A DNA stretch of 32,873 nt from assembly GCA_000961805.1 (NCBI GenBank), contig LADV01000080.1, positions 1-32,873 of the forward strand. Direction: 5' to 3'. How positions within the stretch are numbered: the stretch's first letter is position 1; each line of letters starts with the position of its first letter. The stretch comes from Peptococcaceae bacterium BRH_c23. Lineage in GTDB: Bacteria; Bacillota_B; Desulfitobacteriia; Desulfitobacteriales; Desulfitobacteriaceae. Below are positions 1 to 8,059 of the stretch, piece by piece. Under the pieces are notes generated by a model, which worked only from the letters and a program-made list of their open reading frames with translations, searched no databases and had not been told where the DNA came from. The position numbers were made by a program, and so were the translations under genes.

Positions 1-2
1 TT

Positions 3-83
3 GACCTTAAATGGTTTGAAAAGATTGGTTTTGTCAGTCTGTTAGGTGTTTACGAAAATCTTTGTGCTAAAAAGGCGAACTGA
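3..83 (+). CDS. C-terminal end of group II intron reverse transcriptase/maturase (partial)
   Basis: An open frame enters from the left edge and stops at TGA 81-83. Its last 26 residues contain the pattern W-F-E-K-x-G-F-V-S-L-L-G-x-Y, which resembles the extreme C-terminus of bacterial group II intron-encoded proteins. The stop lies 5 nt before intron domain V, the usual place for an ORF that ends at the domain IV/V boundary. The enzyme would splice the intron RNA and copy it into DNA targets. Only the tail is in the window, so intactness cannot be judged. The call rests mainly on the adjacent domain V. Confidence 0.6.
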   Translation, partial: DLKWFEKIGFVSLLGVYENLCAKKAN

Positions 84-88
84 TGGAA

Positions 89-154
89 GAGCCGTGTGCG
101 ATGGTCCGCATGCACGGTTCCGTGAGAGGGGCGAGTAATCGCCCCTACTCTATT
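89..154 (+). mobile_element. Group II intron 3' end (domains V and VI)
   Basis: Positions 89-120 read GAGCCGTGTGCG...CGCATGCACGGTTC, the highly conserved domain V hairpin (catalytic triad region near the 5' strand). Positions 124-150 form domain VI: GAGAGGGGCGA, loop GTAA, TCGCCCCT, an unpaired A, then CTC. That bulged A just 5' of the final CTC is the expected lariat branch point. The 3' splice site should lie a few bases downstream, near 152-155. The intron body is outside the window. The element is oriented like the two-component operon that follows. Confidence 0.85.
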
Positions 155-238
155 CTTTCATATTCTTATTTGCTTATTTATAACACTCTTATTTAGCTGT
201 AAAATTAAAAGATAATGAACTATTATACTAGGCAATTT

Positions 239-266
239 TTGTTCACAAACATGTCACAAATATTAT
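239..266 (+). promoter_or_regulatory. Candidate promoter with direct repeat for an OmpR-type regulator
   Basis: A weak sigma-A-like promoter is visible: TTGTTC (239-244), 16-nt spacer, TATTAT (261-266). Its spacer contains the direct repeat TCACAAA at 243-249 and 254-260, spaced exactly 11 bp. OmpR/PhoB-family regulators usually bind direct repeats with about one helical turn between half-sites, and the next gene encodes such a regulator. Autoregulation is therefore plausible but inferred; repeat placement over the promoter would fit either activation or repression. Confidence 0.4.
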
Positions 267-312
267 AAGCAGCAATGATAAACTAAGAGAGATGAAAGGA
301 CGGTGGGATTTT

Positions 313-1011
313 TTGAATAAGTATCTATTGATTGCCGATGATAATGAGGGAATTCTGGATATACTCAAAACCTATGTCACCAAAGAAGGCTTTTTTCCGA
401 TTATTGCCCATGATGGGGAAGAGGCTGTCCGGAAATATGAGGAATATAAGCCTGTACTCATGTTGCTGGATGTCATGATGCCTAAAAAGGATGGGTTTGC
501 TGTTTGTCAGGAAATCCGTAAAACTTCAAATGTTCCGATTATTATGATCACTGCCAAAGGGGAGGATGGAGACCGCATTATGGGCTTGGACATTGGAGCA
601 GATGACTATATCGTAAAACCGTTTAGTCCGGGTGAGGTGATGGCTCGGATCCGAGCAGTTTTAAGGCGCCTTGATTTATCTGAGGAGCAAAGAGGGGATA
701 TTGTCGATTATCCTGGTTTGACGATTAATTTAACAGACTACGAAGTGATGATTTCTGATAAGCCCGTCAACCTAACTAAGAAAGAAATTGAGATATTTTG
801 GATTTTAGCTTCCAACCCTGGGAAAGTATTTTCAAGAGATAATCTATTAAACAGTGTCTGGGGATATGAGTATTTTGGAGATGCACGTACCGTTGATACC
901 CATATCAAGAGATTAAGATCGAAAATAAACATCTCTGAAATCGATAGCTGGGATATAAAGACCATTTGGGGTGTTGGGTATAAATTTGAGGTAAAGCATG
1001 TTGAAAAATAG
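313..1011 (+). CDS. OmpR/PhoB-family response regulator
   Basis: This is a DNA-binding response regulator. The receiver domain (first ~115 residues) shows the acidic pair in LLIADDNEG, the phosphoacceptor Asp in MLLDVMMPKKDG, the Thr/Ala switch in MITAKGEDG and the conserved Lys in DYIVKPFSP. The C-terminal winged helix (~130-230) ends with the typical RTVDTHIKRLRSKI and IWGVGYKFE motifs. I place the start at TTG 313: GGTGG at 302-306 has good spacing, and the protein then begins directly at the receiver (MNKYLLIADD). An ATG at 292 would add seven residues with a poor ribosome binding site. The stop overlaps the kinase start by 14 nt, so the two are translationally coupled. The target genes are unknown; the metal exporter at 2997 is a candidate. 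Confidence 0.95.
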   Translation: MNKYLLIADDNEGILDILKTYVTKEGFFPIIAHDGEEAVRKYEEYKPVLMLLDVMMPKKDGFAVCQEIRKTSNVPIIMITAKGEDGDRIMGLDIGADDYIVKPFSPGEVMARIRAVLRRLDLSEEQRGDIVDYPGLTINLTDYEVMISDKPVNLTKKEIEIFWILASNPGKVFSRDNLLNSVWGYEYFGDARTVDTHIKRLRSKINISEIDSWDIKTIWGVGYKFEVKHVEK

Positions 1012-2854
1012 CATTGCTTACAAGTTAACGGCTGGATTTGTGGTTATAGTACTCATATCCATGCTTGCCATTGGGATATTCTTTATTCAAATGTTTAAAC
1101 AATATACCTTTGACAGCAGGGAAAAAACAATGCTCGCCAATGCGCGTAGTATCTCAGAGGTAGCCGCCGTTTATTTACAAGGGAATAGTAAAATGCAGGG
1201 TTTTAATGGTTATATGCGTTCGCTTGATACACTGACTGAGTCAAATGTCTGGATTACTGACAGTGAGGGAAGTCTATCGATGATGTCTGGCCTAGGACAA
1301 GGTATGGGACAAGGTATAGGGCCTATGAGACAAGGTATGGGGGCAGGACTTAGGCAAGGCTCGGAGTTAGAATTCGGACAGGGTTTCACGAAAAACTCAG
1401 AGCCCTTACCTAAGGAAGCAGAAAACGTTATCCGCGAGGTCTTAGAAGGAAATGAATCTGTCAGTGAAAGTTTTAGCAGCGTTTATAATGAAGCTACCAT
1501 AACTGTCGGTGTCCCCATGATAGATTCTAACCACAAAATTATTGGCTCAGTGCTGCTTCATTCTCCAGTCACAGGGGTTACAGAAACACTAAACAGAGCA
1601 ATAAGTATACTCGCGTTGAGTCTTCTCTTGGCGTTGCTTCTGGCAGTAGGGTTAGGGATTTTTTATTCCCTGCTCTTTACCCGTCCTTTGAAAGCCATGA
1701 ATCGAACGGCACTGGAAATAACACGAGGCAATTATTCGGCACGAACCGGTGTGGATCGGAAGGATGAATTAGGACAGCTTGGAAATTCCCTTGATCTTTT
1801 AGCTTTAGAGCTTGGTTCTACGATTAACCAGCTTTTTCAGGAGAAAGGAAAGCTTAAGGATATTATATCGAGTATTTCAGAAGGGATTATTGCCTTTGAC
1901 ACAATCCTTGAACCTGTGAGCGTCAATGCAGCACTTTCTAAGATTATGAATCGACCTCATCCTTATTCTAAAGAGGCGCTAAAGAAGGACCTCGAGGATT
2001 TAGGAATTTGGACACAAGTTCGCAAAGTCATGGAGGACAAGAAGCCTTTACAAGTCCACAAAGATTGGCAGGGCAAAAAGCTGGTCTTTACCTTTTCTCT
2101 TATTGTGGACAACCACGCTACCATAACCGGAATTGTAGCGTTGGTGCAAGATATTAGTGAAAGAGAGCGTCTTGATCAATTGCGCCGGGATTTTGTAGCT
2201 AATGTGTCCCATGAATTCCGTACGCCGCTAACCGTCATCCGTGGTTCTTTAGAAGCAATGGTCGATGGAACAGTTGTAAAAGACGAAGAGATAATGCGTT
2301 ACCACGAGAGGATGCTTTCCGAAACACGTGGCTTAGAACGTTTAGTGGGGGATTTATTAGAGCTTTCTCGGCTTCAATCAGGTAAAATTATGATCAATCA
2401 AGAAAAGATTCATCTTCCAAGCCTATTGGAAGATGTCGTTAAGAGTCTACAGACTATTGCTGATAAAAAGGGTATTAAGATAGAGTCTCTCTCTAACCAA
2501 GATCTCCCAGCATTTTATGGAGACTATGATCGCTTACGGCAACTGTTTGTGATATTCGTGGACAATGCCATTAAATATTCTCCTCAAGACACTAAAGTTT
2601 CCATTGATACGAGCCTACCGGAGAGTAATACTTTATTAATTAGTATTCGAGATCAAGGATATGGAATTGATGCAGATCAACTGCCACAGATCTGGGATCG
2701 CTTTTACAAAATCGATAGTTCTAGGAAGGGGAGCGGTACAGGACTCGGCTTAGCAATAGCTAAGCACTTGATAGAGCTTCAAAATGGCAGGGTTTCTGTA
2801 CAGAGTGAACTTAATAAGGGTACGGTAATAGAGATTAGGTTGCCATTGCTGTGA
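998..2854 (+). CDS. Membrane sensor histidine kinase with Met/Gln/Gly-rich sensor segment
   Basis: A 618-residue sensor kinase and partner of the preceding regulator. TM1 is about residues 10-32 and TM2 about 200-227, enclosing a ~165-residue extracytoplasmic sensor. HAMP follows (~228-282), then a PAS-like domain (~285-390), HisKA with phospho-His in NVSHEFRTPL (H405), and HATPase_c with N box FVDNAIKYSP, G1 DQGYGID and G2 GTGLGLAIAK. The architecture is PhoR/WalK-like. Residues ~94-130 of the sensor are an unusual low-complexity run of Met, Gly and Gln (repeats of GQGMGQG type, seven Met between 95 and 114), not part of standard sensor folds. Met-rich extracytoplasmic segments often bind Cu(I)/Ag(I); a metal signal is an inference. 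It is likely one transcript with the regulator and is closed by the hairpin at 2860. Confidence 0.95.
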   Translation: MLKNSIAYKLTAGFVVIVLISMLAIGIFFIQMFKQYTFDSREKTMLANARSISEVAAVYLQGNSKMQGFNGYMRSLDTLTESNVWITDSEGSLSMMSGLGQGMGQGIGPMRQGMGAGLRQGSELEFGQGFTKNSEPLPKEAENVIREVLEGNESVSESFSSVYNEATITVGVPMIDSNHKIIGSVLLHSPVTGVTETLNRAISILALSLLLALLLAVGLGIFYSLLFTRPLKAMNRTALEITRGNYSARTGVDRKDELGQLGNSLDLLALELGSTINQLFQEKGKLKDIISSISEGIIAFDTILEPVSVNAALSKIMNRPHPYSKEALKKDLEDLGIWTQVRKVMEDKKPLQVHKDWQGKKLVFTFSLIVDNHATITGIVALVQDISERERLDQLRRDFVANVSHEFRTPLTVIRGSLEAMVDGTVVKDEEIMRYHERMLSETRGLERLVGDLLELSRLQSGKIMINQEKIHLPSLLEDVVKSLQTIADKKGIKIESLSNQDLPAFYGDYDRLRQLFVIFVDNAIKYSPQDTKVSIDTSLPESNTLLISIRDQGYGIDADQLPQIWDRFYKIDSSRKGSGTGLGLAIAKHLIELQNGRVSVQSELNKGTVIEIRLPLL

Positions 2855-2859
2855 ATTGA

Positions 2860-2888
2860 GTCGCAATAGTTGTATTGCGGCTTTTTTT
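2860..2888 (+). terminator. Rho-independent terminator of the two-component operon
   Basis: GTCGCAAT (2860-2867), loop AGTTGT, ATTGCGGC (2874-2881) gives an 8-bp stem with one G:T pair, followed by TTTTTTT. It lies just after the kinase stop, so the exporter gene downstream is probably transcribed separately. Confidence 0.8.
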
Positions 2889-2996
2889 CTGATGAGTGAA
2901 GAAGGATGTTTCCTCTTGTTAACTTAACATGTAGGATGGAAAGTTATGAGACATGCCTGCATATATATAGTTAGCATTGTGGAGGAGGAATCTCTA

Positions 2997-3722
2997 ATGG
3001 ATTTTATGTATACTTTGCCAGCTGTAGTAGGTCTTGGTGCCCTACATTCTTTAGAACCTGGTCATGGTAAGGGGATTATCACGGCATACCTCATTTCTTC
3101 AGGTGCGAAAATCAAAGATGCCATCGGGATAGGTTTAATTTCAGCGCTGGCTCATACACTCTCGATTACCTTGATAGCCGTTTCGGCTTCGTCGGCAGTA
3201 AAGGTAATTGTACCTGAAAATCTAATTCATTGGTTCCAACTTATTTCTGGGATTGTCGTCATTTATATTGGACTAAATATTATGATACAAAGATTTTTTA
3301 ACTATCAAGAGGCAAGACATAAAACAAGTAGGTCACAAATAAATGAATGCTCGAGCCATTGCAACCACCATCATCATTCAGAGCCTCATTCTGTTCCTTC
3401 CTCACGCTCAAATCTATTTTTGACAGGTTTTTTTACCGGTATCATCCCTTGCCCAAGTGCCTTAGCAATTCTACTAGCAGCAATTTCAGCCGATAAGATT
3501 CCCTTAGGGTTAGGACTAGTAGGTGCCTTTTCGATCGGCGGTGCTATTACAATGGTCGCGATCGCAGTGTTTGTGGTCCGCGCCAGTCATACCATCAAAA
3601 AACTGGAACGATGGCAGGTTGTCAATCGCTTAGCCATGGTCTCTGCTTGCTTAATCATCTTTCTTGGTGGAACTGTAATTCTTCAATCACTCGGACGAAT
3701 GGGAATTTCAGCGGGGTTTTAA
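2997..3722 (+). CDS. NicO/RcnA-type nickel/cobalt (divalent metal) transporter
   Basis: A polytopic membrane protein of about 241 residues with the signature HSLEPGHGKG near the N-terminus, diagnostic of the NicO family (RcnA-like Ni/Co efflux, HoxN relatives). A second conserved segment, GFFTGIIPCPSALAILL, follows the central loop. That cytoplasmic loop carries a His-rich cluster (HCNHHHHSEPHS), typical of metal-handling transporters. I chose ATG 2997 because GGAGGAGGAA (2981-2990) precedes it at ideal spacing; the upstream ATG at 2946 lacks a good site and would add 17 unlike residues. It lies downstream of a sensor kinase with a Met-rich sensor, so a shared role in metal response is plausible. 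Export rather than import is inferred from the RcnA-like motif. Confidence 0.85.
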   Translation: MDFMYTLPAVVGLGALHSLEPGHGKGIITAYLISSGAKIKDAIGIGLISALAHTLSITLIAVSASSAVKVIVPENLIHWFQLISGIVVIYIGLNIMIQRFFNYQEARHKTSRSQINECSSHCNHHHHSEPHSVPSSRSNLFLTGFFTGIIPCPSALAILLAAISADKIPLGLGLVGAFSIGGAITMVAIAVFVVRASHTIKKLERWQVVNRLAMVSACLIIFLGGTVILQSLGRMGISAGF

Positions 3723-3744
3723 AAATTAATGATCTTGATGGTAC

Positions 3745-3774
3745 AAAAAAGCGAGCTCAATGCTCGCTTTTTTT
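3745..3774 (+). terminator. Rho-independent terminator after the NicO transporter
   Basis: A-rich flank, GCGAGC (3751-3756), loop TCAAT, GCTCGC (3762-3767), then TTTTTTT. With the A/T flanks the stem extends to about 12 bp and could also act on the opposite strand, though the minus-strand cytochrome gene already ends at 3853. Confidence 0.85.
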
Positions 3775-3852
3775 ATACTATCAGGGCAGAAAGTATAAAC
3801 TTGCGTTATATAACTTTCTAAGCATAAGTACAACCAGGGCTGCTGCCTTCGC

Positions 3853-4332
3853 CTACGGCTTGGTGCCCTTTAACTCGGAGGATAGATAGATATCTACTCC
3901 GTGAGCCGTAGCTCTGTGACAAGCTAAGCAAGATTTTGACTGTTTAATGGTTTCATAATGGTTTATCGTTGAAGTGTTTTTTAGTCGTACTGTTTCTGGG
4001 AAAGACTCATTGTCGCCTAAATGGCATTGAATACAATTTTGATCGGAAACGATCGCTCGAGTTGGAATAGTGAAATCTCCACTAAAATGCTGAAATAAGT
4101 AATTTAAACCTCTGGCCTTAGCATGCAATTTTCCCAATTCTCCGCTGGGTTGATGACAGTCTAAACAAACTACGGTTTTGTGGGCAGATACCTGCCATGA
4201 TGAGACATAGTCTGTTACCTCATGACATTTAGCGCAAAAAAACGGCCCAGAGGTAGCAACATAACCTATCTGAAATAGTATGTAAGAAGTAATGATTAGT
4301 ATAAAACTGCCAAGAATAACCTTCTTCCCCAT
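3853..4332 (-). CDS. NapC/NrfH-type membrane tetrahaem cytochrome c
   Basis: A 159-residue protein with an uncleaved N-terminal membrane anchor (~residues 4-25) and four CXXCH haem-c sites: CAKCH, CLDCH, CIQCH and CLACH. Length, anchor and haem count match the NapC/NirT/NrfH family, which takes electrons from menaquinol and passes them to periplasmic or outer reductases. The ribosome binding site GAGGAGG lies just upstream of the ATG at 4332. No reductase partner (NrfA, NapA, fumarate reductase) adjoins it, so its acceptor is unknown; it may serve a distant enzyme or extracellular electron transfer. It runs opposite to both flanking genes and forms its own unit. Confidence 0.9.
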   Translation of the reverse strand: MGKKVILGSFILIITSYILFQIGYVATSGPFFCAKCHEVTDYVSSWQVSAHKTVVCLDCHQPSGELGKLHAKARGLNYLFQHFSGDFTIPTRAIVSDQNCIQCHLGDNESFPETVRLKNTSTINHYETIKQSKSCLACHRATAHGVDIYLSSELKGTKP

Positions 4333-4682
4333 TCAGAGACCTCCTCGAAGTAGTACATACAATAGTATGTGCACTTAAGCAACTCTTATCACAACCTTAA
4401 TAACTTTATTAAACGTAGTGTGATGCAAATCCTAATACTGTGAGGATTTTTGTAATCTGTTCACTTAGACAGGCTAATATAAGTTAATTACAACTCAATT
4501 ATTACTTGACCAAGTCAATCTTAACTTAATGGAAATTTTAAGTATTAGAAAAATTTGAATATTTACCAAGATCTAGCCATATTACATTTAAGGAATCGAG
4601 AGGTTAATACCCGTATGAAAATTGGCTTGAAAATTGCATGTTTTAAGAATAATGTAGAAAAAGTAAAGAGAGGTGTAGAGAC
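4333..4682. other. Divergent intergenic region, cytochrome / chemotaxis genes
   Basis: About 350 nt of AT-rich DNA between divergently transcribed genes, so it must hold promoters for both. I see no strong paired -35/-10 set, no hairpin with T-tract and no plausible small ORF. GAGAGGTG (about 4668-4675) is the ribosome binding site for the TTG start at 4683. Confidence 0.4.
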
Positions 4683-6431
4683 TTGAGATCACGTAATTGG
4701 CGAAGTATGTTGCCATTGATTTATGCAGTTATTATGGTTGCCATCGGTTTTGTATTAAGAGATACCAGTTATGCTTTTATTCTATTTCTTTTGAGTATGC
4801 TTGGCTTGATTGCAATTCTCTTATATCAAGCCAAGCAAACCTCCAAACTCCTAGCTTTATCCATTGAAACTTTAAAGAGGGGATCATTAGGGGATTATTT
4901 GATTTTGGAGAAGGGAGTTACTGCAGTTAGAATGCTCTTGGATGAGTTAACCCAGATTAAAAAAAGTGGGAATACCGACAGGTTGACGGTTATTGAAATA
5001 CAAAAAAAGCTTTTAAGTCAAAACGAACAGATCTTAGCCTTGAGTTCCTTTTGGGAACCGAATGCGTTTGACGGATGCGATGATCAGTTTCAAAATAATG
5101 AATTTTACGACAACGGTCGTTTTACTTCCTATATATATTGGGAAAATGGCAAGATTGAAGTGACAGCTCTCAAAAATGTCTATGATGAACCATGGTATTC
5201 CATTCCGAAAAAGACAGGTAAGATTTCAATTTTAGAGCCATATGAATATGAGCTCAATGGGAAGTCTATTTTGATGACCAGTATTATGCTGCCTATTATC
5301 ATTCAGGGGAAATTCGTTGGCACAATAGGCACTGATATTGAATTGAAAGAAGTTAAAGAGATTCAAAGTGATGTGGTGTTTTATGACAACCCATTCAAGA
5401 AACTTAACGTTGAGAATAGTATGGAATACTTCATGAAAAGAAATAATGAGTTTAGAATCCTCGGCCAAGTAATCTATGCCGCAAATATGAATCAAAGAGA
5501 GATTTTAAAGCACTTATCTCAAACTGCTCGTCAAGTGTCTAATACTTCTGAAGAATTGACGTCTATTTCTCAGCAATCGGCCATTGCTGTGGAAGAGGTG
5601 GCCAAGACGATTGAACAAATCGCTGGAAGTGCTACTGATCAGGTTAGGGATACGGAAAATGGTGTTCAACAAATGATTGAATTAGGGGAAATAATCTACA
5701 AGGATCAGCAGAATTTATACGATCTTAATAATTCTATTGAGATTGTTGAGACGATGAAGGATGAAGGAAGTATTGCCATTAAGGATTTAACGGAAAGGAC
5801 AGAAGAAAGAGATCAGTATACGGTACGAATCCAAGAACGTATTATGGAAACTAATCAGAGTGCCGTAAAAATTCATTCCGCTAGTCAGATGATTCAAGCG
5901 ATCGCCGATCAAACCAATTTATTAGCTTTGAATGCAGCGATCGAGGCTGCACGCGCAGGCGAGGCGGGAAGAGGCTTTGCAGTTGTGTCTGAAGAAATTA
6001 GGAAGTTAGCAGAACAATCAGCTCAATCGACAAGAGAAATACAGAGGATCGTTCAAGAATTAGAAGCAAATTCTCAAAATGCAGTTGACGTCATCGCTAA
6101 AAGTTCTGCAATTGCGAAGAAACAAGAGGAAAGCATAACAATTACCATTGAACGGTTTAAGGGTATAGCAGTTGCGATCGAAAAGACAAAAATTATTATT
6201 TCCACTTTAAATAACTCTGGGAATGAAATGGATAAGAAAAAAGATCATATAATTGAGATTTTAAAGACTTTAGCTAGTATCGCTGAAAGCAATGCGGCTA
6301 GTACTGAGCAAGTTTCCGCTGCATCCGAGGAGCAAGCTGCATCTATGCATGAAATTGCTAATGCCAGCCAAGATTTATCTCAGCTTGCCAACGAGTTACT
6401 GCAATCCATTGATAAGTTCACAGTTCGATAA
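4683..6431 (+). CDS. Methyl-accepting chemotaxis protein with cytosolic Cache/PAS-like domain
   Basis: A 582-residue chemoreceptor. The C-terminal half has the canonical hairpin tip ([18 protein letters not shown], then [18 protein letters not shown]) that binds CheA/CheW, and the usual Ala/Glu-rich adaptation helices near the end. Two transmembrane helices lie at the very N-terminus (~9-26 and ~31-49) with only a few residues between them. The sensory segment (~100-235) follows TM2 and contains W-Y, G-K-I-S and G-T-I-G-T-D-I-E-L elements like a Cache/PDC fold. By topology it should face the cytoplasm, unlike the usual extracytoplasmic Cache domain. Start TTG 4683 is supported by GAGAGGTG upstream. 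It is monocistronic; the signal is unknown. Confidence 0.9.
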   Translation: MRSRNWRSMLPLIYAVIMVAIGFVLRDTSYAFILFLLSMLGLIAILLYQAKQTSKLLALSIETLKRGSLGDYLILEKGVTAVRMLLDELTQIKKSGNTDRLTVIEIQKKLLSQNEQILALSSFWEPNAFDGCDDQFQNNEFYDNGRFTSYIYWENGKIEVTALKNVYDEPWYSIPKKTGKISILEPYEYELNGKSILMTSIMLPIIIQGKFVGTIGTDIELKEVKEIQSDVVFYDNPFKKLNVENSMEYFMKRNNEFRILGQVIYAANMNQREILKHLSQTARQVSNTSEELTSISQQSAIAVEEVAKTIEQIAGSATDQVRDTENGVQQMIELGEIIYKDQQNLYDLNNSIEIVETMKDEGSIAIKDLTERTEERDQYTVRIQERIMETNQSAVKIHSASQMIQAIADQTNLLALNAAIEAARAGEAGRGFAVVSEEIRKLAEQSAQSTREIQRIVQELEANSQNAVDVIAKSSAIAKKQEESITITIERFKGIAVAIEKTKIIISTLNNSGNEMDKKKDHIIEILKTLASIAESNAASTEQVSAASEEQAASMHEIANASQDLSQLANELLQSIDKFTVR

Positions 6432-6512
6432 TAAGGTTAGAGTCTCTATTCTTTGAGTGCTCTTGATGAGTATTTCCATCGTGTTTTTACTCTTATTTCT
6501 ATTCAACAAGTG

Positions 6513-6558
<46 letters not shown>

Positions 6559-6582
6559 TTAAACTGACTATGATGATCCTTT

Positions 6583-6612
6583 AAATCCCGGCCAAAGTGT
6601 GGCCGGGATTTT
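6583..6612 (+). terminator. Terminator-like hairpin after the chemotaxis gene
   Basis: AAATCCCGGCC (6583-6593), loop AAAGTGT, GGCCGGGATTTT form a perfect 11-bp GC-rich stem. The T-tract is short, but position and stem strength support termination of the chemotaxis transcript. Confidence 0.75.
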
Positions 6613-6669
6613 AGTATTCTTTAAAAACATCTTACATAAGCTCGAAACCGAAGAGCGAGAAAATATTAG

Positions 6670-6728
6670 TTGACACTTCAAAAGAGGATTTTGTATAATA
6701 AGTTTAAAATAAATGATAATCATTATCA
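6670..6728 (+). promoter_or_regulatory. Sigma-A promoter with overlapping Fur box
   Basis: TTGACA (6670-6675), 18-nt spacer, TATAAT (6694-6699): both hexamers are perfect consensus. Just downstream, at about +8 to +22, lies TGATAATCATTATCA (6714-6728), a perfect 7-1-7 inverted repeat matching the Fur box of Bacillus-type Fur. Iron-replete Fur bound there would block initiation or early elongation. The transcript would run into the short ORF at 6763 and end at the hairpin at 6909. Confidence 0.85.
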
Positions 6729-6762
6729 ATGACCAAGACATTATATTACATACATAAATAAA

Positions 6763-6900
6763 ATGAGAAAAGAGGCAGATAATCTGACCTTAGATAAAAT
6801 AAAAAGAGGACAATCCTTTACAATCAGGTTTGACCCTTGTTTGCCCAAGGTGCCGAGAACCTATTAGCAGTGGGTGTTCCGGAAAATGCTCAAATTGCAA
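6763..6900 (+). pseudogene. FeoA-like remnant or mini-ORF under Fur control
   Basis: An ATG at 6763 opens a 34-codon frame (stop 6865-6867) whose start, LTLDKIKRGQSFTI, resembles the N-terminus of FeoA (SH3-like iron transport accessory protein). One frame over, 6842-6904 reads FAQGAENLLAVGVPENAQIAM, which recalls the later LLxxGxxxG part of FeoA. Together they suggest a FeoA gene broken by a frameshift and shortened, though the match is weak and only by eye. No good ribosome binding site precedes the ATG. Because promoter and terminator are both strong, the unit may instead make an iron-regulated small RNA of about 245 nt. No feoB lies nearby. Confidence 0.4.
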
Positions 6901-6908
6901 TGTAAACT

Positions 6909-6952
6909 AAGTATAAGGGCTGGCAGAAGTTGCTAGCCCTATACTTGTTTTT
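6909..6952 (+). terminator. Terminator of the Fur-regulated unit
   Basis: AAGTATAAGGGCTGGCA pairs with TGCTAGCCCTATACTT (one bulged A and one G:T pair), followed by GTTTTTATC. It is a long, stable stem about 205 nt after the promoter start site. Confidence 0.85.
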
Positions 6953-7091
6953 ATCAGTCATACGATTTTACATAAGATTTGAAAAGAATGTATACAATGA
7001 TTAAGGAATAGGACTAATACAAGGAATTATTGGTAAAATTGAATTTAAGGGCATAGTATTAAATAGAGTCGAAATAGTAAGGAGAGATTTT

Positions 7092-7850
7092 GTGAGAAAA
7101 CCAATCTGTTATCTCGTTGCTACATTACTTAGCTTAGCGGTAGTCTTAAGCGGCTGCGTAAGTCAGATGACACCTAAGACTGATAAACAGACATTGGACC
7201 CGAATAATTCAGCTGTCCAGGAAGCGATGGCTCAAACGACTGTCTATAAACGAGCTGAAGTGATCTCTTCACCAGATGAAGCAAAACAACTCTTAATGGA
7301 CGGAAATGAGCGTTTTACTGCTAGCAAGCCCTTAAGTAAGGACCTCAGTTTTACAAAGCGAAGCGATTTACTAAAGAACGGACAGCACCCGTTTGCTGTA
7401 ATAGTGAGTTGCTCAGACTCGAGAGTTTCGCCTGAATTATTGTTTGACCAAGCCCTAGGGGATTTGTTTGTTGTCCGAGTGGCTGGAAATGTGGTTACTC
7501 CTGTTGAATTAGGAAGTGTAGAATATGCAGTAGACCACCTCAAGGTGCCTTTAGTTGTAGTTCTTGGTCATGAAGGATGCGGAGCGGTCACCGCTGCTGT
7601 AGAAGGAGGAGAACCACACGGTAGTATTGGAGCTATCATTGGAAAAATAAAACCTGCAGTCGATGACGCTCGGGCGATGGGCACTACCGGTAAAGAATTA
7701 ATCGAAGCCAGTACAGATCTAAACATTCAGAATGCCCTAAAAGATCTTTTGAAGAGTCCTATAATTAAGGAAAGGGTTAATGCCAAAGAAGTTGAAGTCC
7801 TAGGTATTAAATATGATCTGGATAAAGGAACGTTAGAGGTTACTCATTAA
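7092..7850 (+). CDS. Beta-class carbonic anhydrase, exported lipoprotein
   Basis: A 252-residue zinc enzyme interconverting CO2 and bicarbonate. The mature part has the beta-class signature: CSDSRVSPE with the first Zn Cys and the Asp-Arg dyad, then VVLGHEGCGA with the Zn His and second Cys. The N-terminus is a type II signal peptide: positive start, hydrophobic core and lipobox LSGC (Cys ~22), so the enzyme should be lipid-anchored outside the membrane, whereas most beta enzymes are cytosolic. A linker of about 40 residues precedes the catalytic domain. Start GTG 7092 has AAGGAGAG just upstream. It is monocistronic. External CO2/bicarbonate handling fits an acetogenic or sulfate-reducing lifestyle (inference). 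Confidence 0.93.
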   Translation: MRKPICYLVATLLSLAVVLSGCVSQMTPKTDKQTLDPNNSAVQEAMAQTTVYKRAEVISSPDEAKQLLMDGNERFTASKPLSKDLSFTKRSDLLKNGQHPFAVIVSCSDSRVSPELLFDQALGDLFVVRVAGNVVTPVELGSVEYAVDHLKVPLVVVLGHEGCGAVTAAVEGGEPHGSIGAIIGKIKPAVDDARAMGTTGKELIEASTDLNIQNALKDLLKSPIIKERVNAKEVEVLGIKYDLDKGTLEVTH

Positions 7851-7888
7851 GCTTAGTTTTTAGGACATTCTTTAGTTATTTGAGATTC

Positions 7889-7939
7889 ACATAGGATAAG
7901 GACCCTTGTCTTTTATAGTCAAGGGTCCTTATCCTATGT
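7889..7939. terminator. Perfect 20-bp inverted repeat after carbonic anhydrase
   Basis: ACATAGGATAAGGACCCTTG (7889-7908) and its exact reverse complement (7920-7939) are separated by 11 nt. It lies 39 nt after the carbonic anhydrase stop. There is no T-tract on either side, so it is not a textbook intrinsic terminator; it may end transcription weakly in both directions or protect the 3' end. Confidence 0.6.
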
Positions 7940-8059
7940 AGGAGATACCCCACCTTCTAATTAAATTATTGGTAATAGTAGGAATTGAACACCTGTTGTA
8001 GAACTATTATATTAATTATGTTAGTCAAGTAATTATTCGGAAATAGAAAGGGGCACATA

